From positions 1 to 36,015 of the forward strand of contig SLDY01000154.1 of assembly GCA_007125005.1 (NCBI GenBank): 36,015 nucleotides of DNA, in the 5' to 3' direction. Positions 15,572-24,109 of this stretch are shown piece after piece. How positions within the stretch are numbered: the stretch's first letter is position 1; each line of letters opens with the position of its first letter. Both the position numbers and the translations under genes were made by a program. The stretch is from Natronohydrobacter sp. (GTDB lineage: Bacteria; Pseudomonadota; Alphaproteobacteria; Rhodobacterales; Rhodobacteraceae). The notes below the pieces were generated by a model, which saw nothing but the letters and a program-made list of their open reading frames with translations, ran no database searches and was not told the DNA's origin.

Positions 15572-16654
15572 TTACCGAATGGCAGAGGCGCGATCACTCT
15601 CGACCTGTGCTTCTGCGCGCGCAACAGCGGCCTCGAAAGCCTCAAGGAATTCACTTCCGCTATCGCCGAAATTGCCCAGATACCATTCGCGGATCGGCTC
15701 AGCGAGGGCGCGGAACTCAGCCATTTCATCATCACTCAGAGCGATGATCTCATTGCCCGCTGCGAGCCATTTCGCATAGGCGTCAAGCTCCTTGCGAGGC
15801 TGGATGCCGAACTGGATGGTAGACATGAGCGCGCCGCCATCCAGCACAACCTGCTGCTGTTCGGTCGTCAGCGACTGGAAGGTGGCATTATCAATGAACC
15901 ACATCGAGGCCATGTAGGCGTTTCCATCGAGGGTGAGATACTGCAGCTGCTCCTGGAAGTTCATGTTGGCGATGTCACTGATCGAGTTGAGCGTGCCGTC
16001 AACAACACCTGTCTGAAGCGCAGTATATACTTCGAGCCACGGGATCGGTGTGGGGGTACCACCCATTGAACGAACAAGCTGCTGCTGAAGCTGCGACTCG
16101 ATAGTGCGGAAGCGGATGCCCGCCGCATCGGACGGGGTCCGCACAGGCTTGTCGCGCGTTGCGATATTGCGCCAGCCGCCGGTTTGGGTCATGGCAAGAA
16201 GCAGGATATCATTATTGGACGACTCCAATATCTTGCCACGCATGAAATTGGTGAATTCCTGATCCTGCATGACAAGCTGTGCCACTCGATCGGATGTCAT
16301 CGCATAGGGAATGTCGAGCCCCTGGACCGGTGGATAAATCGCCGAAGCACCACCCGCTGTCGCGGTATACATATTCACCACGCCCGCGCGCATGGATTCG
16401 AAGCACTCATTCGCCGAACTGCAAAGCTGCGCGCCCACGAAGATGTTGACGCTGACCTCGCCACCCGTGCGGGCTTCGACGAAGTTCTTGAACACGAGTG
16501 CCGCATCATACTCCTGATCGTCTTCATTGGCGAGGAATACGAGGTTCAACTCGGTCGCCTCAAGTGCCTGCGGTGCAAATGCACCTGCAAGCGCCACCGC
16601 TCCTGCCAGCAGCGCTGTGCGCGTGCCGTTCAGGGTTTCTTTCAGGTCCAACAT
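15572..16654 (-). CDS. dctP: TRAP transporter substrate-binding protein, DctP family
   Basis: Periplasmic solute receptor of a tripartite ATP-independent transporter, usually for carboxylates including sugar acids. ATG 16654 follows GGGAGGAG and gives a signal peptide (LLAGAVALAGAFAPQALEA). The mature chain has the DctP features LVFKNFVEARTGGEVSV, a central AGIRFRTIES with the Arg that normally clamps the substrate carboxylate, and the signature EVYTALQTGVVDGTLNSISDI. At 360 aa it is slightly longer than average. It is the last gene of the leftward dctQ-dctM-dctP operon and is followed by a strong terminator. The nearby dehydratase, lactonase and aldolase suggest an aldonic acid or similar ligand. 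Confidence 0.9.
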   Translation of the reverse strand: MLDLKETLNGTRTALLAGAVALAGAFAPQALEATELNLVFLANEDDQEYDAALVFKNFVEARTGGEVSVNIFVGAQLCSSANECFESMRAGVVNMYTATAGGASAIYPPVQGLDIPYAMTSDRVAQLVMQDQEFTNFMRGKILESSNNDILLLAMTQTGGWRNIATRDKPVRTPSDAAGIRFRTIESQLQQQLVRSMGGTPTPIPWLEVYTALQTGVVDGTLNSISDIANMNFQEQLQYLTLDGNAYMASMWFIDNATFQSLTTEQQQVVLDGGALMSTIQFGIQPRKELDAYAKWLAAGNEIIALSDDEMAEFRALAEPIREWYLGNFGDSGSEFLEAFEAAVARAEAQVESDRASAIR

Positions 16655-16683
16655 GTCAGTCTCCTCCCTTTTGGATTGGTTCG

Positions 16684-17970
16684 TCAGACATACCCAAGCT
16701 GGCGTGGCAACCACATGACCAGATCGGGAAACAACACGAGTGTCACGACCACCGCGACCTCGAACAGGAAATACGGAATAAGATCCCATGAAATCCGCTC
16801 AATTCGCTCGCCCGAGATGCCCGAGACCACAAAGAGCACCAGCCCTAATGGTGGCGTGATCAGCCCGATGATGAGCGTAATGCACATCACGACAGCGAAA
16901 TGGATCGGATGGATCCCCACGCCGACAAGTACCGGCGCAAGAATTGGCGCGAGGATCAGGATGGCGGGGCCAGCATCCATGATCGTGCCGATGGCGAGCA
17001 GGAACAGCACCACCACCAGAAACAGCATCAACGGGTCTGAAGTGATGTTCAGAATGAAGCCCGAGACAAGCTGAGGCGTCCCCTTCAGGCTGACCAGTGA
17101 CGCGAAGGACACTGCAGCCCCGACCAGCAGCAGAATGATGGCCGATTTCAGTGCCGCCTTTGAGAACACCTCGATCAGTTGCGCGATGCTGATTTCGCGA
17201 GTGATAAACACGCCGAGGATCAACGCATAGAAAGCCGCAACCGCCGCGCCTTCCGTGGGCGTGAAGATGCCACCCACAATGCCACCGATCAGGATGATTG
17301 GGGTCAGAAGTGGCAGGAATGCCGCTTTGCCCGTTTCCCACGATTCGGCCCAGCTCGCACGCGGCGCAGGATCAGGGAAGCTGCGGAAGCGCGCGACGAT
17401 GGCCACCACCACCATCAGCCCGAAGCCCACGATCAGCCCAGGAATGATGCTGGCTGCAAACATGGCTGCGACCGAAACATTCATGATAAAGGCATAGAGG
17501 ATCATCAGCCCAGAAGGTGGAATGATGGAGGCCAGCACTGATGACGCCGCCGTGATCGCTGCCGAAAAGGATTTGGTATAGCCCGCCTGATGCATCCCTG
17601 GGATCATCACCCCACCGAGTGCCGAGGCATCTGCCACTGCCGAGCCTGACCCGCCAGCGAGCATGATTGAGGACGACACCGAGACCTGCCCAAGCCCCGC
17701 CTTACGATGCGCGACAAAGGTTTCGGCAAAGCGCACGATCCGACTGGTTACGCCGCCCGCGGTCATCAACTCCCCTGCGAGGATGAAGAAGGGCAGCGCC
17801 ATAAGCGGGAAGCTGTCAATCCCTGCGAAAAGGCGCTGGACCAGCAGATTGAGGAAGCGCGGATTGTTCTCGATAATCAGCGTCAAGCCCGGCGCGAGCA
17901 GCATCACAAAGACAATGGGCGTGCCGATGATCAACAGCCCGAGGAAGATCCAGATATAGAGAAAAGCCAT
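16684..17970 (-). CDS. dctM: TRAP transporter large permease, DctM family
   Basis: Large membrane subunit that performs Na+-coupled translocation of the substrate released by DctP. It is strongly hydrophobic with about 12 helices. Family segments include the N-terminal FLGLLIIGTPIVFVMLLAPGL, LMALPFFILAGELMTAGGVT, VSSSIMLAGGSGSAVADASALGG, IPPSGLMILYAF, FTPTEGAAVAAFYALILG, and LITPPLGLVLFVVSGISG. ATG 17970 has GGGAG about 9 nt upstream and lies 4 bp after the dctQ stop; upstream in-frame starts overlap dctQ. Length 428 aa is normal. Confidence 0.93.
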   Translation of the reverse strand: MAFLYIWIFLGLLIIGTPIVFVMLLAPGLTLIIENNPRFLNLLVQRLFAGIDSFPLMALPFFILAGELMTAGGVTSRIVRFAETFVAHRKAGLGQVSVSSSIMLAGGSGSAVADASALGGVMIPGMHQAGYTKSFSAAITAASSVLASIIPPSGLMILYAFIMNVSVAAMFAASIIPGLIVGFGLMVVVAIVARFRSFPDPAPRASWAESWETGKAAFLPLLTPIILIGGIVGGIFTPTEGAAVAAFYALILGVFITREISIAQLIEVFSKAALKSAIILLLVGAAVSFASLVSLKGTPQLVSGFILNITSDPLMLFLVVVLFLLAIGTIMDAGPAILILAPILAPVLVGVGIHPIHFAVVMCITLIIGLITPPLGLVLFVVSGISGERIERISWDLIPYFLFEVAVVVTLVLFPDLVMWLPRQLGYV

Positions 17971-17974
17971 GATC

Positions 17975-18520
17975 TCAGCTCCCTGCGCCAGTCGATGAGC
18001 CGAAGACATTGACCTGATACCGGCCCGGCTGGAAGAGATTGCCAATCAGCCGCAGGATCCGCTCGAAAGAGACCAGCGCCACGAGCGCAAAGCCAATCGG
18101 CATGATCGCATAGACATAGCTCAAAGGCAGACGGAGCGAGAGCGTAACGCTACTGGAGGCGCGCGACATCAGCCCATAACCATACCAGATCGCGCCGCAC
18201 AGAAGCACAAAGACCGACAATTCGATCAGCAATCCGACATAGCGCATGATCGGATGGTCCTGGATCGCGGCGACAAAGACATCGAGACTGACATTCATCC
18301 CGTAGCGATGGGCAGTCGGGAAATAGAGAAAAGCCATCCAGACCATCATTGTGCGCGACAATTCCTCGGTCCAGCCAAAACTGTCGTTGAGCACATAGCG
18401 ATAGAAGACATGGACAATGACGATACCAAGCATCCCAAACAAAAGCGCCGTCGCGGCATAGCCAGCGACCCGCGTCAGCGTTCGATTGACGGCATCCAGC
18501 ACGCGGATGATTGCGTCCAT
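17975..18520 (-). CDS. dctQ: TRAP transporter small permease, DctQ family
   Basis: Small membrane subunit that pairs with DctM, with four predicted helices. Typical DctQ elements are FGMLGIVIVHVFYRYVLNDSFGWTEELSRTMMVWMAFLYFP near the N-terminus, followed by AHRYGMNVSLDVFV and the C-terminal LRLPLSYVYAIMPIGFALVAL. ATG 18520 follows GGGAGGGG with a 5-6 nt spacer; the 30 nt upstream are promoter-proximal and not needed. It is the first gene of the TRAP operon and is transcribed divergently from the dehydratase operon. Length 181 aa is normal. Confidence 0.9.
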   Translation of the reverse strand: MDAIIRVLDAVNRTLTRVAGYAATALLFGMLGIVIVHVFYRYVLNDSFGWTEELSRTMMVWMAFLYFPTAHRYGMNVSLDVFVAAIQDHPIMRYVGLLIELSVFVLLCGAIWYGYGLMSRASSSVTLSLRLPLSYVYAIMPIGFALVALVSFERILRLIGNLFQPGRYQVNVFGSSTGAGS

Positions 18521-18580
18521 AGTGCCCCTCCCTGCACCCTGCTGCAGCATTGCTCCCTACAATTTCGCAGCGTTACGATT

Positions 18581-18609
18581 TTGGTATCACACAGAATTTT
18601 CCCTGTCAA
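18581..18609 (-). promoter_or_regulatory. Predicted sigma-70 promoter of the TRAP operon
   Basis: On the minus strand a perfect -35 TTGACA (plus 18604-18609) is followed after 17 bp by TACCAA (plus 18581-18586), a weak -10. One copy of the 10-bp repeated site (18592-18601) lies inside the spacer, where a bound repressor would block RNA polymerase. The transcript would begin about 50-55 bp ahead of the dctQ start. Confidence 0.5.
18592..18601 (+). promoter_or_regulatory. Operator candidate, copy 1 (CAGAATTTTC)
   Basis: CAGAATTTTC has an exact inverted partner at 18666-18675, and the flanking AC is also shared. It lies in the spacer of the predicted leftward promoter. Centre-to-centre distance to the partner is 74 bp, about seven helical turns. 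Confidence 0.5.
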
Positions 18610-18631
18610 TCTTGAACAGAGCTTATATTTT

Positions 18632-18660
18632 TTGTTTTTTTTCAGTTACTTGGTTATATA
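18632..18660 (+). promoter_or_regulatory. Predicted promoter of the dehydratase operon
   Basis: TTGTTT (18632-18637), 17-bp spacer, TATATA (18655-18660), in the most AT-rich part of the divergent region. Transcription would start near 18667, exactly where the second repeated site lies, leaving a leader of about 118 nt before the GTG start at 18785. TTTCA-CC-TGAAA (18678-18689) is a further small inverted repeat just downstream. Confidence 0.45.
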
Positions 18661-18665
18661 TTGAA

Positions 18666-18675
18666 GAAAATTCTG
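18666..18675 (-). promoter_or_regulatory. Operator candidate, copy 2 (inverted)
   Basis: GAAAATTCTG is the exact reverse complement of the site at 18592-18601. It overlaps the predicted transcription start of the dehydratase operon. The neighbouring LacI-family protein is the obvious candidate binder, possibly with DNA looping between the two copies. Confidence 0.5.
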
Positions 18676-18784
18676 CGTTTCACCTGAAAACATGAATTTC
18701 TATTCTTGCAGCGATCTTATTTTGCTGACAGACTATACAGCGACATGTTCCGGCACGCCTTCGCATGCCGTTCGGGAGGGAGTC

Positions 18785-20506
18785 GTGTCAAAACGCAGCA
18801 TAAATCAGCTTCGCAGCCAAAGATGGTATGCCTCGGCCGACATGCGCGGATTCGCGCATCGTCAGCGCACGCAGCAGATGGGGCTTCGGCGCGAGGAATT
18901 CATGGGCAAGCCCGTGATTGGTATAATCAATACCTGGTCCGATCTCAGCCCCTGTCATGCTCATCTGCGCGACCGCGCGGAGGCCGTGAAACGCGCGGTC
19001 TGGGCTGCCGGGGGGTTTCCGGTGGAGTTGCCCGCGCTCTCGCTGGGCGAGGTGATGGTAAAGCCCACCACCATGCTTTACCGCAATTTTCTGGCGATGG
19101 AGGCAGAGGAGCTTCTGCGCTCGCATCCGATTGATGGAGCAGTATTGCTGGGCGGCTGCGACAAGACCACGCCGGGTTTGCTGATGGGTGCAATCTCGAT
19201 GAATATTCCTGCGATCTTCTGCCCGGCTGGCCCGATGCTGAACGGGCGCTGGAAGGGCAAGACGGTAGGCGCGGGCACGCATACCCGCGCCTATTGGGAC
19301 AAACTGCGCTCAGGGGAGATCACTCAGGATGACTGGGTTGATCTCGAAAGCCGGATGACGCGTTCTTTCGGCACCTGCAACACCATGGGCACGGCGTCGA
19401 CCATGACGTCGATCGTGGATGCGATGGGGCTCACGCTACCCGGCGCATCTTCAATCCCAGCGGCTGATTCGGCGCATACGCGGATGGCATCGGCCTGCGG
19501 CAGCAGGATCGTGGAGATGGTCTGGGAAAACCTGCGGCCCTCCGATCTGCTCAGCCGCGCCTCGTTCGAGAATGGCGCGCGTGTTTTCATGGCGTTGGGG
19601 GGCTCCACCAATGCGGCCGTGCATCTGGTGGCGCTCGCGCGCCGCGCAGGGTTCGAGTTTGGCCTAAGTGATCTGGATCAGGCGGCAGGGGAAGTGCCGG
19701 TGCTGGTCAATATCTTCCCGGCAGGCGACCGGCTGATGGAGGATTTCTATTTCGCAGGGGGGCTGCCTGCGCTTCTGGCACGGCTGAGGGGGTATCTGGA
19801 CCTTTCGGCCCGCACTGTTACCGGCATCCTGGCCGAGGTGCTGGAGGGTGCGGAATGCTACGATGATGATGTGATCCGCCCGCTGGATAATCCGGTCTCA
19901 AAATCTGCCGCGTTGGCTGTGTTGCGTGGAAATCTGGCCCCAGATGGCGCTGTGATAAAGCCCAGTTCTGCCAGCCCGCATCTGATGCAGCATCGCGGTC
20001 GCGCCGTGGTGTTTGATACCCATGCTGATCTTGTCGCGCGCATTGATGACCCCGCGCTTGGCATCACGCCCGATTCGGTTCTGGTGCTGCGCAATGCCGG
20101 ACCCAAAGGAGCGCCGGGGATGCCCGAATGGGGTGCGCTGCCAATCCCGAAACATCTGCTCGCACAAGGCGTGCGCGATATGGTGCGGATCTCTGACGCA
20201 CGCATGAGCGGCACGCATTACGGCACTTGCGTGCTGCATGTCGCGCCTGAAAGTGCCGTCGGCGGCCCGCTGGCGCTGGTGCGCGATGGCGACGAGATCG
20301 CGCTCGATGTGGGGGCGAAGCGGCTGGAGTTGCTGATCTCCGACACAGAGTTGCAGGCGCGCCGCGCGGCCTGGACGCCGCCGCCCCCGCGCAGCATGCG
20401 CGGCTACACAGCGCTGTTCTGCGAACATGTCACGCAGGCCGACAAAGGTTGCGATTTTGAGATCCTGCAAGGCGGCCCGGATGAACCCGAGCCGGAAATC
20501 TTCTGA
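18785..20506 (+). CDS. IlvD/Edd-family sugar-acid dehydratase (L-arabinonate/xylonate type)
   Basis: Iron-sulfur enzyme that dehydrates an aldonic acid to a 2-keto-3-deoxy acid. The Fe-S ligands expected for the [2Fe-2S] arabinonate dehydratase group are present: Cys57 in SDLSPCHAHLRD, Cys125 in GGCDKTTPG and Cys198 in FGTCNTMGTASTM. PGASSIPAADSAH and the C-terminal DARMSGTHYGTCVLHVAPESAVGGPLALV are also typical. GTG 18785 is the preferred start, with GGGAGGG four bases upstream; it gives 573 aa, the family length. The longer ATG frame from 18692 adds an uncharacteristic tail. CNTMG rather than CGSM separates it from branched-chain IlvD. The exact sugar acid cannot be read from sequence. Confidence 0.88.
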   Translation: MSKRSINQLRSQRWYASADMRGFAHRQRTQQMGLRREEFMGKPVIGIINTWSDLSPCHAHLRDRAEAVKRAVWAAGGFPVELPALSLGEVMVKPTTMLYRNFLAMEAEELLRSHPIDGAVLLGGCDKTTPGLLMGAISMNIPAIFCPAGPMLNGRWKGKTVGAGTHTRAYWDKLRSGEITQDDWVDLESRMTRSFGTCNTMGTASTMTSIVDAMGLTLPGASSIPAADSAHTRMASACGSRIVEMVWENLRPSDLLSRASFENGARVFMALGGSTNAAVHLVALARRAGFEFGLSDLDQAAGEVPVLVNIFPAGDRLMEDFYFAGGLPALLARLRGYLDLSARTVTGILAEVLEGAECYDDDVIRPLDNPVSKSAALAVLRGNLAPDGAVIKPSSASPHLMQHRGRAVVFDTHADLVARIDDPALGITPDSVLVLRNAGPKGAPGMPEWGALPIPKHLLAQGVRDMVRISDARMSGTHYGTCVLHVAPESAVGGPLALVRDGDEIALDVGAKRLELLISDTELQARRAAWTPPPPRSMRGYTALFCEHVTQADKGCDFEILQGGPDEPEPEIF

Positions 20507-20515
20507 AAGGACGCG

Positions 20516-21322
20516 ATGATGCAAGGCGATGAAAACCGTTTCAAATCCTGGATGCAGGCGCGCGAGGACACGCCGCCGCTTGGCACATGGATCATGTCCG
20601 CAAGCCCGATCATTGCAGAAGCAATGGGGTATGCGGGCTATGACTGGATCCTTGTCGATATGGAGCATTCGCCGATCGATGTTGCGCAGACCACCGCGAT
20701 CATGCAGGCGCTCTCAGGCACGCCCTCGGAGGTGGTTGTGCGCGTGCCGTGGAATGATCCGGTGATGGTCAAGCGGGTGATGGATGCAGGTGCACGCTCG
20801 ATCATGTTTCCTTTCATACAGTCAGTGGAAGAAGCCCGCGCGGCAATCGCCGCCACGCGTTACCCGCCGCAGGGAACGCGCGGGGTGGCCGCGATGCATC
20901 GCGCAAGCCGTTTTGGAACAGTGCCGGATTATCTGAACCGCGCCAATGATCAGATTGCCGTGATCCTGCAGCTGGAGACGCCAGAGGCCGTGGCGCTGTT
21001 GCCAGAAATCGCAGCGCTTAAGGGGGTGGACGCAATCTTCATCGGGCCGGGGGATCTATCTGGAGGCATGGGGCTGCTGGGCCAGATCGGGCATGAAGAT
21101 GTGCAAGCCGCGTTGAAAGCTGCTGCCGAGGCCGCGCGCGATGCAGGCATTGCCTGCGGTATCGTCGGCGCGGATGTGACCAGTGTGCGTGGCTATATGG
21201 AGATGGGCTTCAGCTATGTCGCCATCGCCTCGGATCTGGGGCTGCTGATGGGGGCTGCGAAAACCTCTGTCCGCGAGATCCGCGGACAGGCCGCTCCCGA
21301 GGTTGCCGGCGGTGTGTATTAA
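20516..21322 (+). CDS. HpcH/HpaI-family 2-keto-3-deoxy acid aldolase
   Basis: Class II (metal-dependent) aldolase that cleaves 2-keto-3-deoxy sugar acids to pyruvate and an aldehyde. Motifs: PPLGTWIMSASPIIAEAMGYAGYDWILVD followed by MEHSPID with the catalytic His, VVVRVPWNDPVMVKRVMDAGA, YPPQGTRGVAAMHRAS, the metal-ligand Glu in LQLETPEAV and the metal-ligand Asp in FIGPGDLSGGMG. ATG 20516 follows AAAGGA; an immediately adjacent ATG at 20519 is possible. It starts 9 bp after the dehydratase, which should supply its substrate. 268 aa is normal. The aldehyde product (glycolaldehyde, lactaldehyde, glyceraldehyde or another) depends on the unknown sugar. Confidence 0.9.
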   Translation: MMQGDENRFKSWMQAREDTPPLGTWIMSASPIIAEAMGYAGYDWILVDMEHSPIDVAQTTAIMQALSGTPSEVVVRVPWNDPVMVKRVMDAGARSIMFPFIQSVEEARAAIAATRYPPQGTRGVAAMHRASRFGTVPDYLNRANDQIAVILQLETPEAVALLPEIAALKGVDAIFIGPGDLSGGMGLLGQIGHEDVQAALKAAAEAARDAGIACGIVGADVTSVRGYMEMGFSYVAIASDLGLLMGAAKTSVREIRGQAAPEVAGGVY

Positions 21323-21331
21323 GGGGCTGTA

Positions 21332-22198
21332 ATGGGCTTTGAGACAATATTTCCCGCGCAAGCCGCGCTTGGCGAATGCCCGCTCTGGTGCGGGCAAACG
21401 CAGCGGCTTTGGTGGGTGGATATCGAGGCGCCTGCGATACATTGCCTCGATCCGGCAACGGGTAAAAACGTCACGCTGCCAATGGAAGAGAATGTCGGCT
21501 GTATCGCGCTGCGCGAGGGTGGTGGATTCATCGCTGGTCTGCGCTCCGGCATCTGGCTGCTGGATGATCAGGGCCACAAGGAGAAGCTGATCGCCAACCC
21601 GCAGCCCGACACCAGTATCAGCCGGTTCAACGATGGCCGCGCTGATCCTTGGGGCCGGTTCTGGGCTGGTACGATCTACGAGCCGCGCGACCGCCCTGAT
21701 GCAATGCTCTGCCTTGTGGATGAGGGCCTGCACTGCAGGCAAATGGCTGGCGACATCAAGGTATCCAACGGGGTTGCGTTTTCACCAGATCGGCGCTGGA
21801 TGTATCATTCCGATACGCCTTCACATGTGATCTATCGCTATCCACTGGATAGGGATGGCAATATCGGCCAGCGCGAGGTTTTCCATCAATTTCCATTAGG
21901 TAATGGCCGCCCCGATGGCGCGGCGGTCGATGCAGAAGGCTTCTACTGGTCCGCGCTCTATGAGGGCGGGCGCGTGGTGAGGCTCTCGCCTGCAGGCGAG
22001 ATCGTGGCGGAATACCCCCTGCCCGCCCGCTGCCCGACCATGTGCGCCTTTGGCGGCCCGGATCTGCGCACGCTTTATGTGACTTCTGCGCGGCACGGCC
22101 GCCCGAAGAGTGAGTTGGCCGAATGGCCTGAGTCGGGCAATCTGTTTTCCATGCGGGTCGAGACACCGGGCCTGCCCGAGCCGAAATTTGCGGGATAG
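21332..22198 (+). CDS. SMP-30/gluconolactonase-family sugar lactonase
   Basis: Six-bladed beta-propeller lactonase that hydrolyses the sugar lactone formed by the dehydrogenase. The metal ligands expected for the family are visible: Glu15 in LGECPLWCG, Asn in SRFNDGRADPWGRFWAGT, Asn in KVSNGVAFSPDRRWMYHSDT, and Asp in PDGAAVDAEGFYWSALYEGG. The C-terminal LPARCPTMCAFGGPDLRTLYVTSA is also typical. ATG 21332 lies 9 bp after the aldolase stop, within the same operon. Length 288 aa is standard. Xylonolactonase or arabinolactonase are the closest functional analogies. Confidence 0.92.
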   Translation: MGFETIFPAQAALGECPLWCGQTQRLWWVDIEAPAIHCLDPATGKNVTLPMEENVGCIALREGGGFIAGLRSGIWLLDDQGHKEKLIANPQPDTSISRFNDGRADPWGRFWAGTIYEPRDRPDAMLCLVDEGLHCRQMAGDIKVSNGVAFSPDRRWMYHSDTPSHVIYRYPLDRDGNIGQREVFHQFPLGNGRPDGAAVDAEGFYWSALYEGGRVVRLSPAGEIVAEYPLPARCPTMCAFGGPDLRTLYVTSARHGRPKSELAEWPESGNLFSMRVETPGLPEPKFAG

Positions 22199-22201
22199 AG
22201 C

Positions 22202-22957
22202 ATGCAAGTTCTTGCACATTACCCATCGTTATCCGGTGCATCCGTGTTGGTGACAGGCGGCGCGACCGGCCTGGGCGCGGATTTTGTGCGCGGTTTTGTG
22301 GCACAAGGTGCGCACGTGGGTTTTCTTGACCTCAACGCCGAGGCAGGTGAGGCTTTGGCCGCCGAGACCGGCGCGCGGTTTGCGTGGGCCGATCTGCGCG
22401 ATCTTGAGGCGCTGTCCGGCACTGTGGTGCGATTGGCCGATGACCTTGGCGCGTTTACAGTCCTAGTAAACAACGCCGCGCGCGATGACCGCCATGACTT
22501 CGCGGATCTCACCCCGGACTACTGGCGAGACTGCCTCGCGACCAATCTATCGCATCACGTCTTTGCCGCGCAGGCCGTGGCCGGGGGCATGGCGGAAGCA
22601 GGCGGGGGGAGCATCATCAATATGGGCTCGATAAGCTGGATGCGCGGGCGGCCCGGCATGCTGGGCTACACGACATCGAAGGCCGCGATCAGTGGCATGA
22701 CCCGCTCGCTTGCCGCCGAGCTCGGACCGCAAGGCATTCGGGTTAATTCGGTCGCGCCCGGCGCGATCCTGACCGAGCGGCAGGCGAAGCTCTGGCTCAC
22801 GCCCGAGAAGAATGCCGAGTTTCTGGCGCAGCAGGCGCTGAAATTCCGGCTGGAGCCGAAACATATCACGCCAATGGTGCTGTTCCTCGCCTCCGAGGCC
22901 AGCCTTGGCTGCACGGGACAGAATTTCATAGTCGATGCCGGGCTGACACTGAACTGA
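22202..22957 (+). CDS. SDR-family sugar 1-dehydrogenase (XylB-like)
   Basis: NAD(P)-dependent short-chain dehydrogenase, probably oxidising the aldose to its lactone. The cofactor motif is TGGATGLG (residues 18-25), then VLVNNAARDDRH, catalytic Ser143 in MGSISWMRG, Tyr156 and Lys160 in YTTSK, and the tail CTGQNFIVDAGLTLN. The opening YPSLSG, the NNA-x-DDRH block, GSISW and TERQ pattern resemble, from memory, the Caulobacter xylose dehydrogenase XylB. ATG 22202 is 3 bp after the lactonase stop. Length 251 aa. An alternative is a 2-keto-3-deoxy acid dehydrogenase, another SDR role in such operons. Confidence 0.87.
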   Translation: MQVLAHYPSLSGASVLVTGGATGLGADFVRGFVAQGAHVGFLDLNAEAGEALAAETGARFAWADLRDLEALSGTVVRLADDLGAFTVLVNNAARDDRHDFADLTPDYWRDCLATNLSHHVFAAQAVAGGMAEAGGGSIINMGSISWMRGRPGMLGYTTSKAAISGMTRSLAAELGPQGIRVNSVAPGAILTERQAKLWLTPEKNAEFLAQQALKFRLEPKHITPMVLFLASEASLGCTGQNFIVDAGLTLN

Positions 22958-22987
22958 ACCGGCGAGGGAAACGAAAGGAAGAGAAGG

Positions 22988-24109
22988 ATGGAACCCATCC
23001 GTTATGGCATCATCGGCTCGGGCATGATGGGGCAGGAACATATGCGCAATATTGCCCTTCTGGAGGGTGCGCGCGTGACAGCGGTCTGCGACCCGAATGA
23101 AGGCATGCGCGCACAGGCGCAGGCACTGGCTGGCGAAGGCACGAAGGCCTTCAGCGATCACCGCGCGCTTCTGGGCGCGGATCTGTGCGATGCCTATGTT
23201 CTGGCCGCGCCAAACGACCTTCATGCAGGGCTGATGCGCGATCTGCTTGCGACCGACAAGGCGATCCTGTGCGAGAAGCCATTGGCCACCACATCCGCCG
23301 ATTGCCGCGCGTTGCTGCAGGCAGCCGAAGGGCGCCGCGCTCCTGTTTGGGTGGCTATGGAATACCGCTACATGCCGCCTGTAGAGCGGCTTCGCGCCGC
23401 ACTGGCCGAGGGGCTGGCAGGCACGCCGCGCATGGTTTCGATCCGCGAACATCGCTTTCCTTTTCTGGAAAAAGTCGGCGACTGGAATCGCTTCAATGCG
23501 CGCACTGGCGGAACGATGGTCGAAAAATGCTGCCATTTCTTTGATCTGATGCGGCTTCTTCTGGGATCAGACCCGATCCGCGTTTATGCCAGTGGCGGAG
23601 GGGATGTGAACCATCGTGACGAGAGATATGATGGGCGCATGCCTGATATCGTTGATCATGGCTTCGTTACGGTCGATTTCGTCAATGGCACACGCGCTAT
23701 GTTGGAACTTTGCATGTTCGCCGAAGGCTCTTACTGGCAAGAGGTCGTTTCGGTAACGGGCGAGAAGGCACGGCTTGATGCCTGCGTGCCGGGGCCTGCG
23801 CGCTTCTCACCCGACGGGAAGGAACGGCATTCGGAATTCGTGATCTCTGACCGCGCGAGCAAACGCGAGATCCGCGAGGTCGTCGATGTGGATGAGCGCA
23901 TCCTGCGGGCGGGTGATCATCACGGCTCCACCTATTTCCAGCATGCACGATTTCTGGAACTGGTGCGGAGCGGGCAAGGCCAGCCGGAAGTGAGTCTGCG
24001 CGACGGATACTGGTCGGTGCTGGTGGGCGAGGCGGCGGAACGTTCGATCCGCACGCATCAGGTCATTGATCTCAGGGCCGAGGGACGGCCATCTGCTTCG
24101 GCGGCCTGA
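22988..24109 (+). CDS. Gfo/Idh/MocA-family oxidoreductase
   Basis: NAD(P)-dependent oxidoreductase acting on sugars or inositols. The N-terminal Rossmann motif is YGIIGSGMMGQEHM, followed by VLAAPNDLHAGLMRDLLATDKAILCEKPLATT (the EKP motif is diagnostic). The C-terminal alpha/beta domain carries the AMEYRYMPPVERLR and TGGTMVEKCCHFFDLMRLLLG segments, with the active-site-type His-Asp pair. ATG 22988 is preceded by a strong GAAAGGAAGAGAAGG region. It is the last gene of the catabolic operon, and its end lies inside a hairpin shared with the convergent gene. It could oxidise the sugar itself or epimerise it. Length 373 aa is normal. Confidence 0.88.
   Translation: MEPIRYGIIGSGMMGQEHMRNIALLEGARVTAVCDPNEGMRAQAQALAGEGTKAFSDHRALLGADLCDAYVLAAPNDLHAGLMRDLLATDKAILCEKPLATTSADCRALLQAAEGRRAPVWVAMEYRYMPPVERLRAALAEGLAGTPRMVSIREHRFPFLEKVGDWNRFNARTGGTMVEKCCHFFDLMRLLLGSDPIRVYASGGGDVNHRDERYDGRMPDIVDHGFVTVDFVNGTRAMLELCMFAEGSYWQEVVSVTGEKARLDACVPGPARFSPDGKERHSEFVISDRASKREIREVVDVDERILRAGDHHGSTYFQHARFLELVRSGQGQPEVSLRDGYWSVLVGEAAERSIRTHQVIDLRAEGRPSASAA

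Noticed and set aside
18692-18784. N-terminal extension of the sugar-acid dehydratase
   Set aside because: The extension is unlike the family, lies in the leader, and lacks a ribosome-binding site. GTG 18785 has GGGAGGG upstream and places the Fe-S cysteines at the expected positions.
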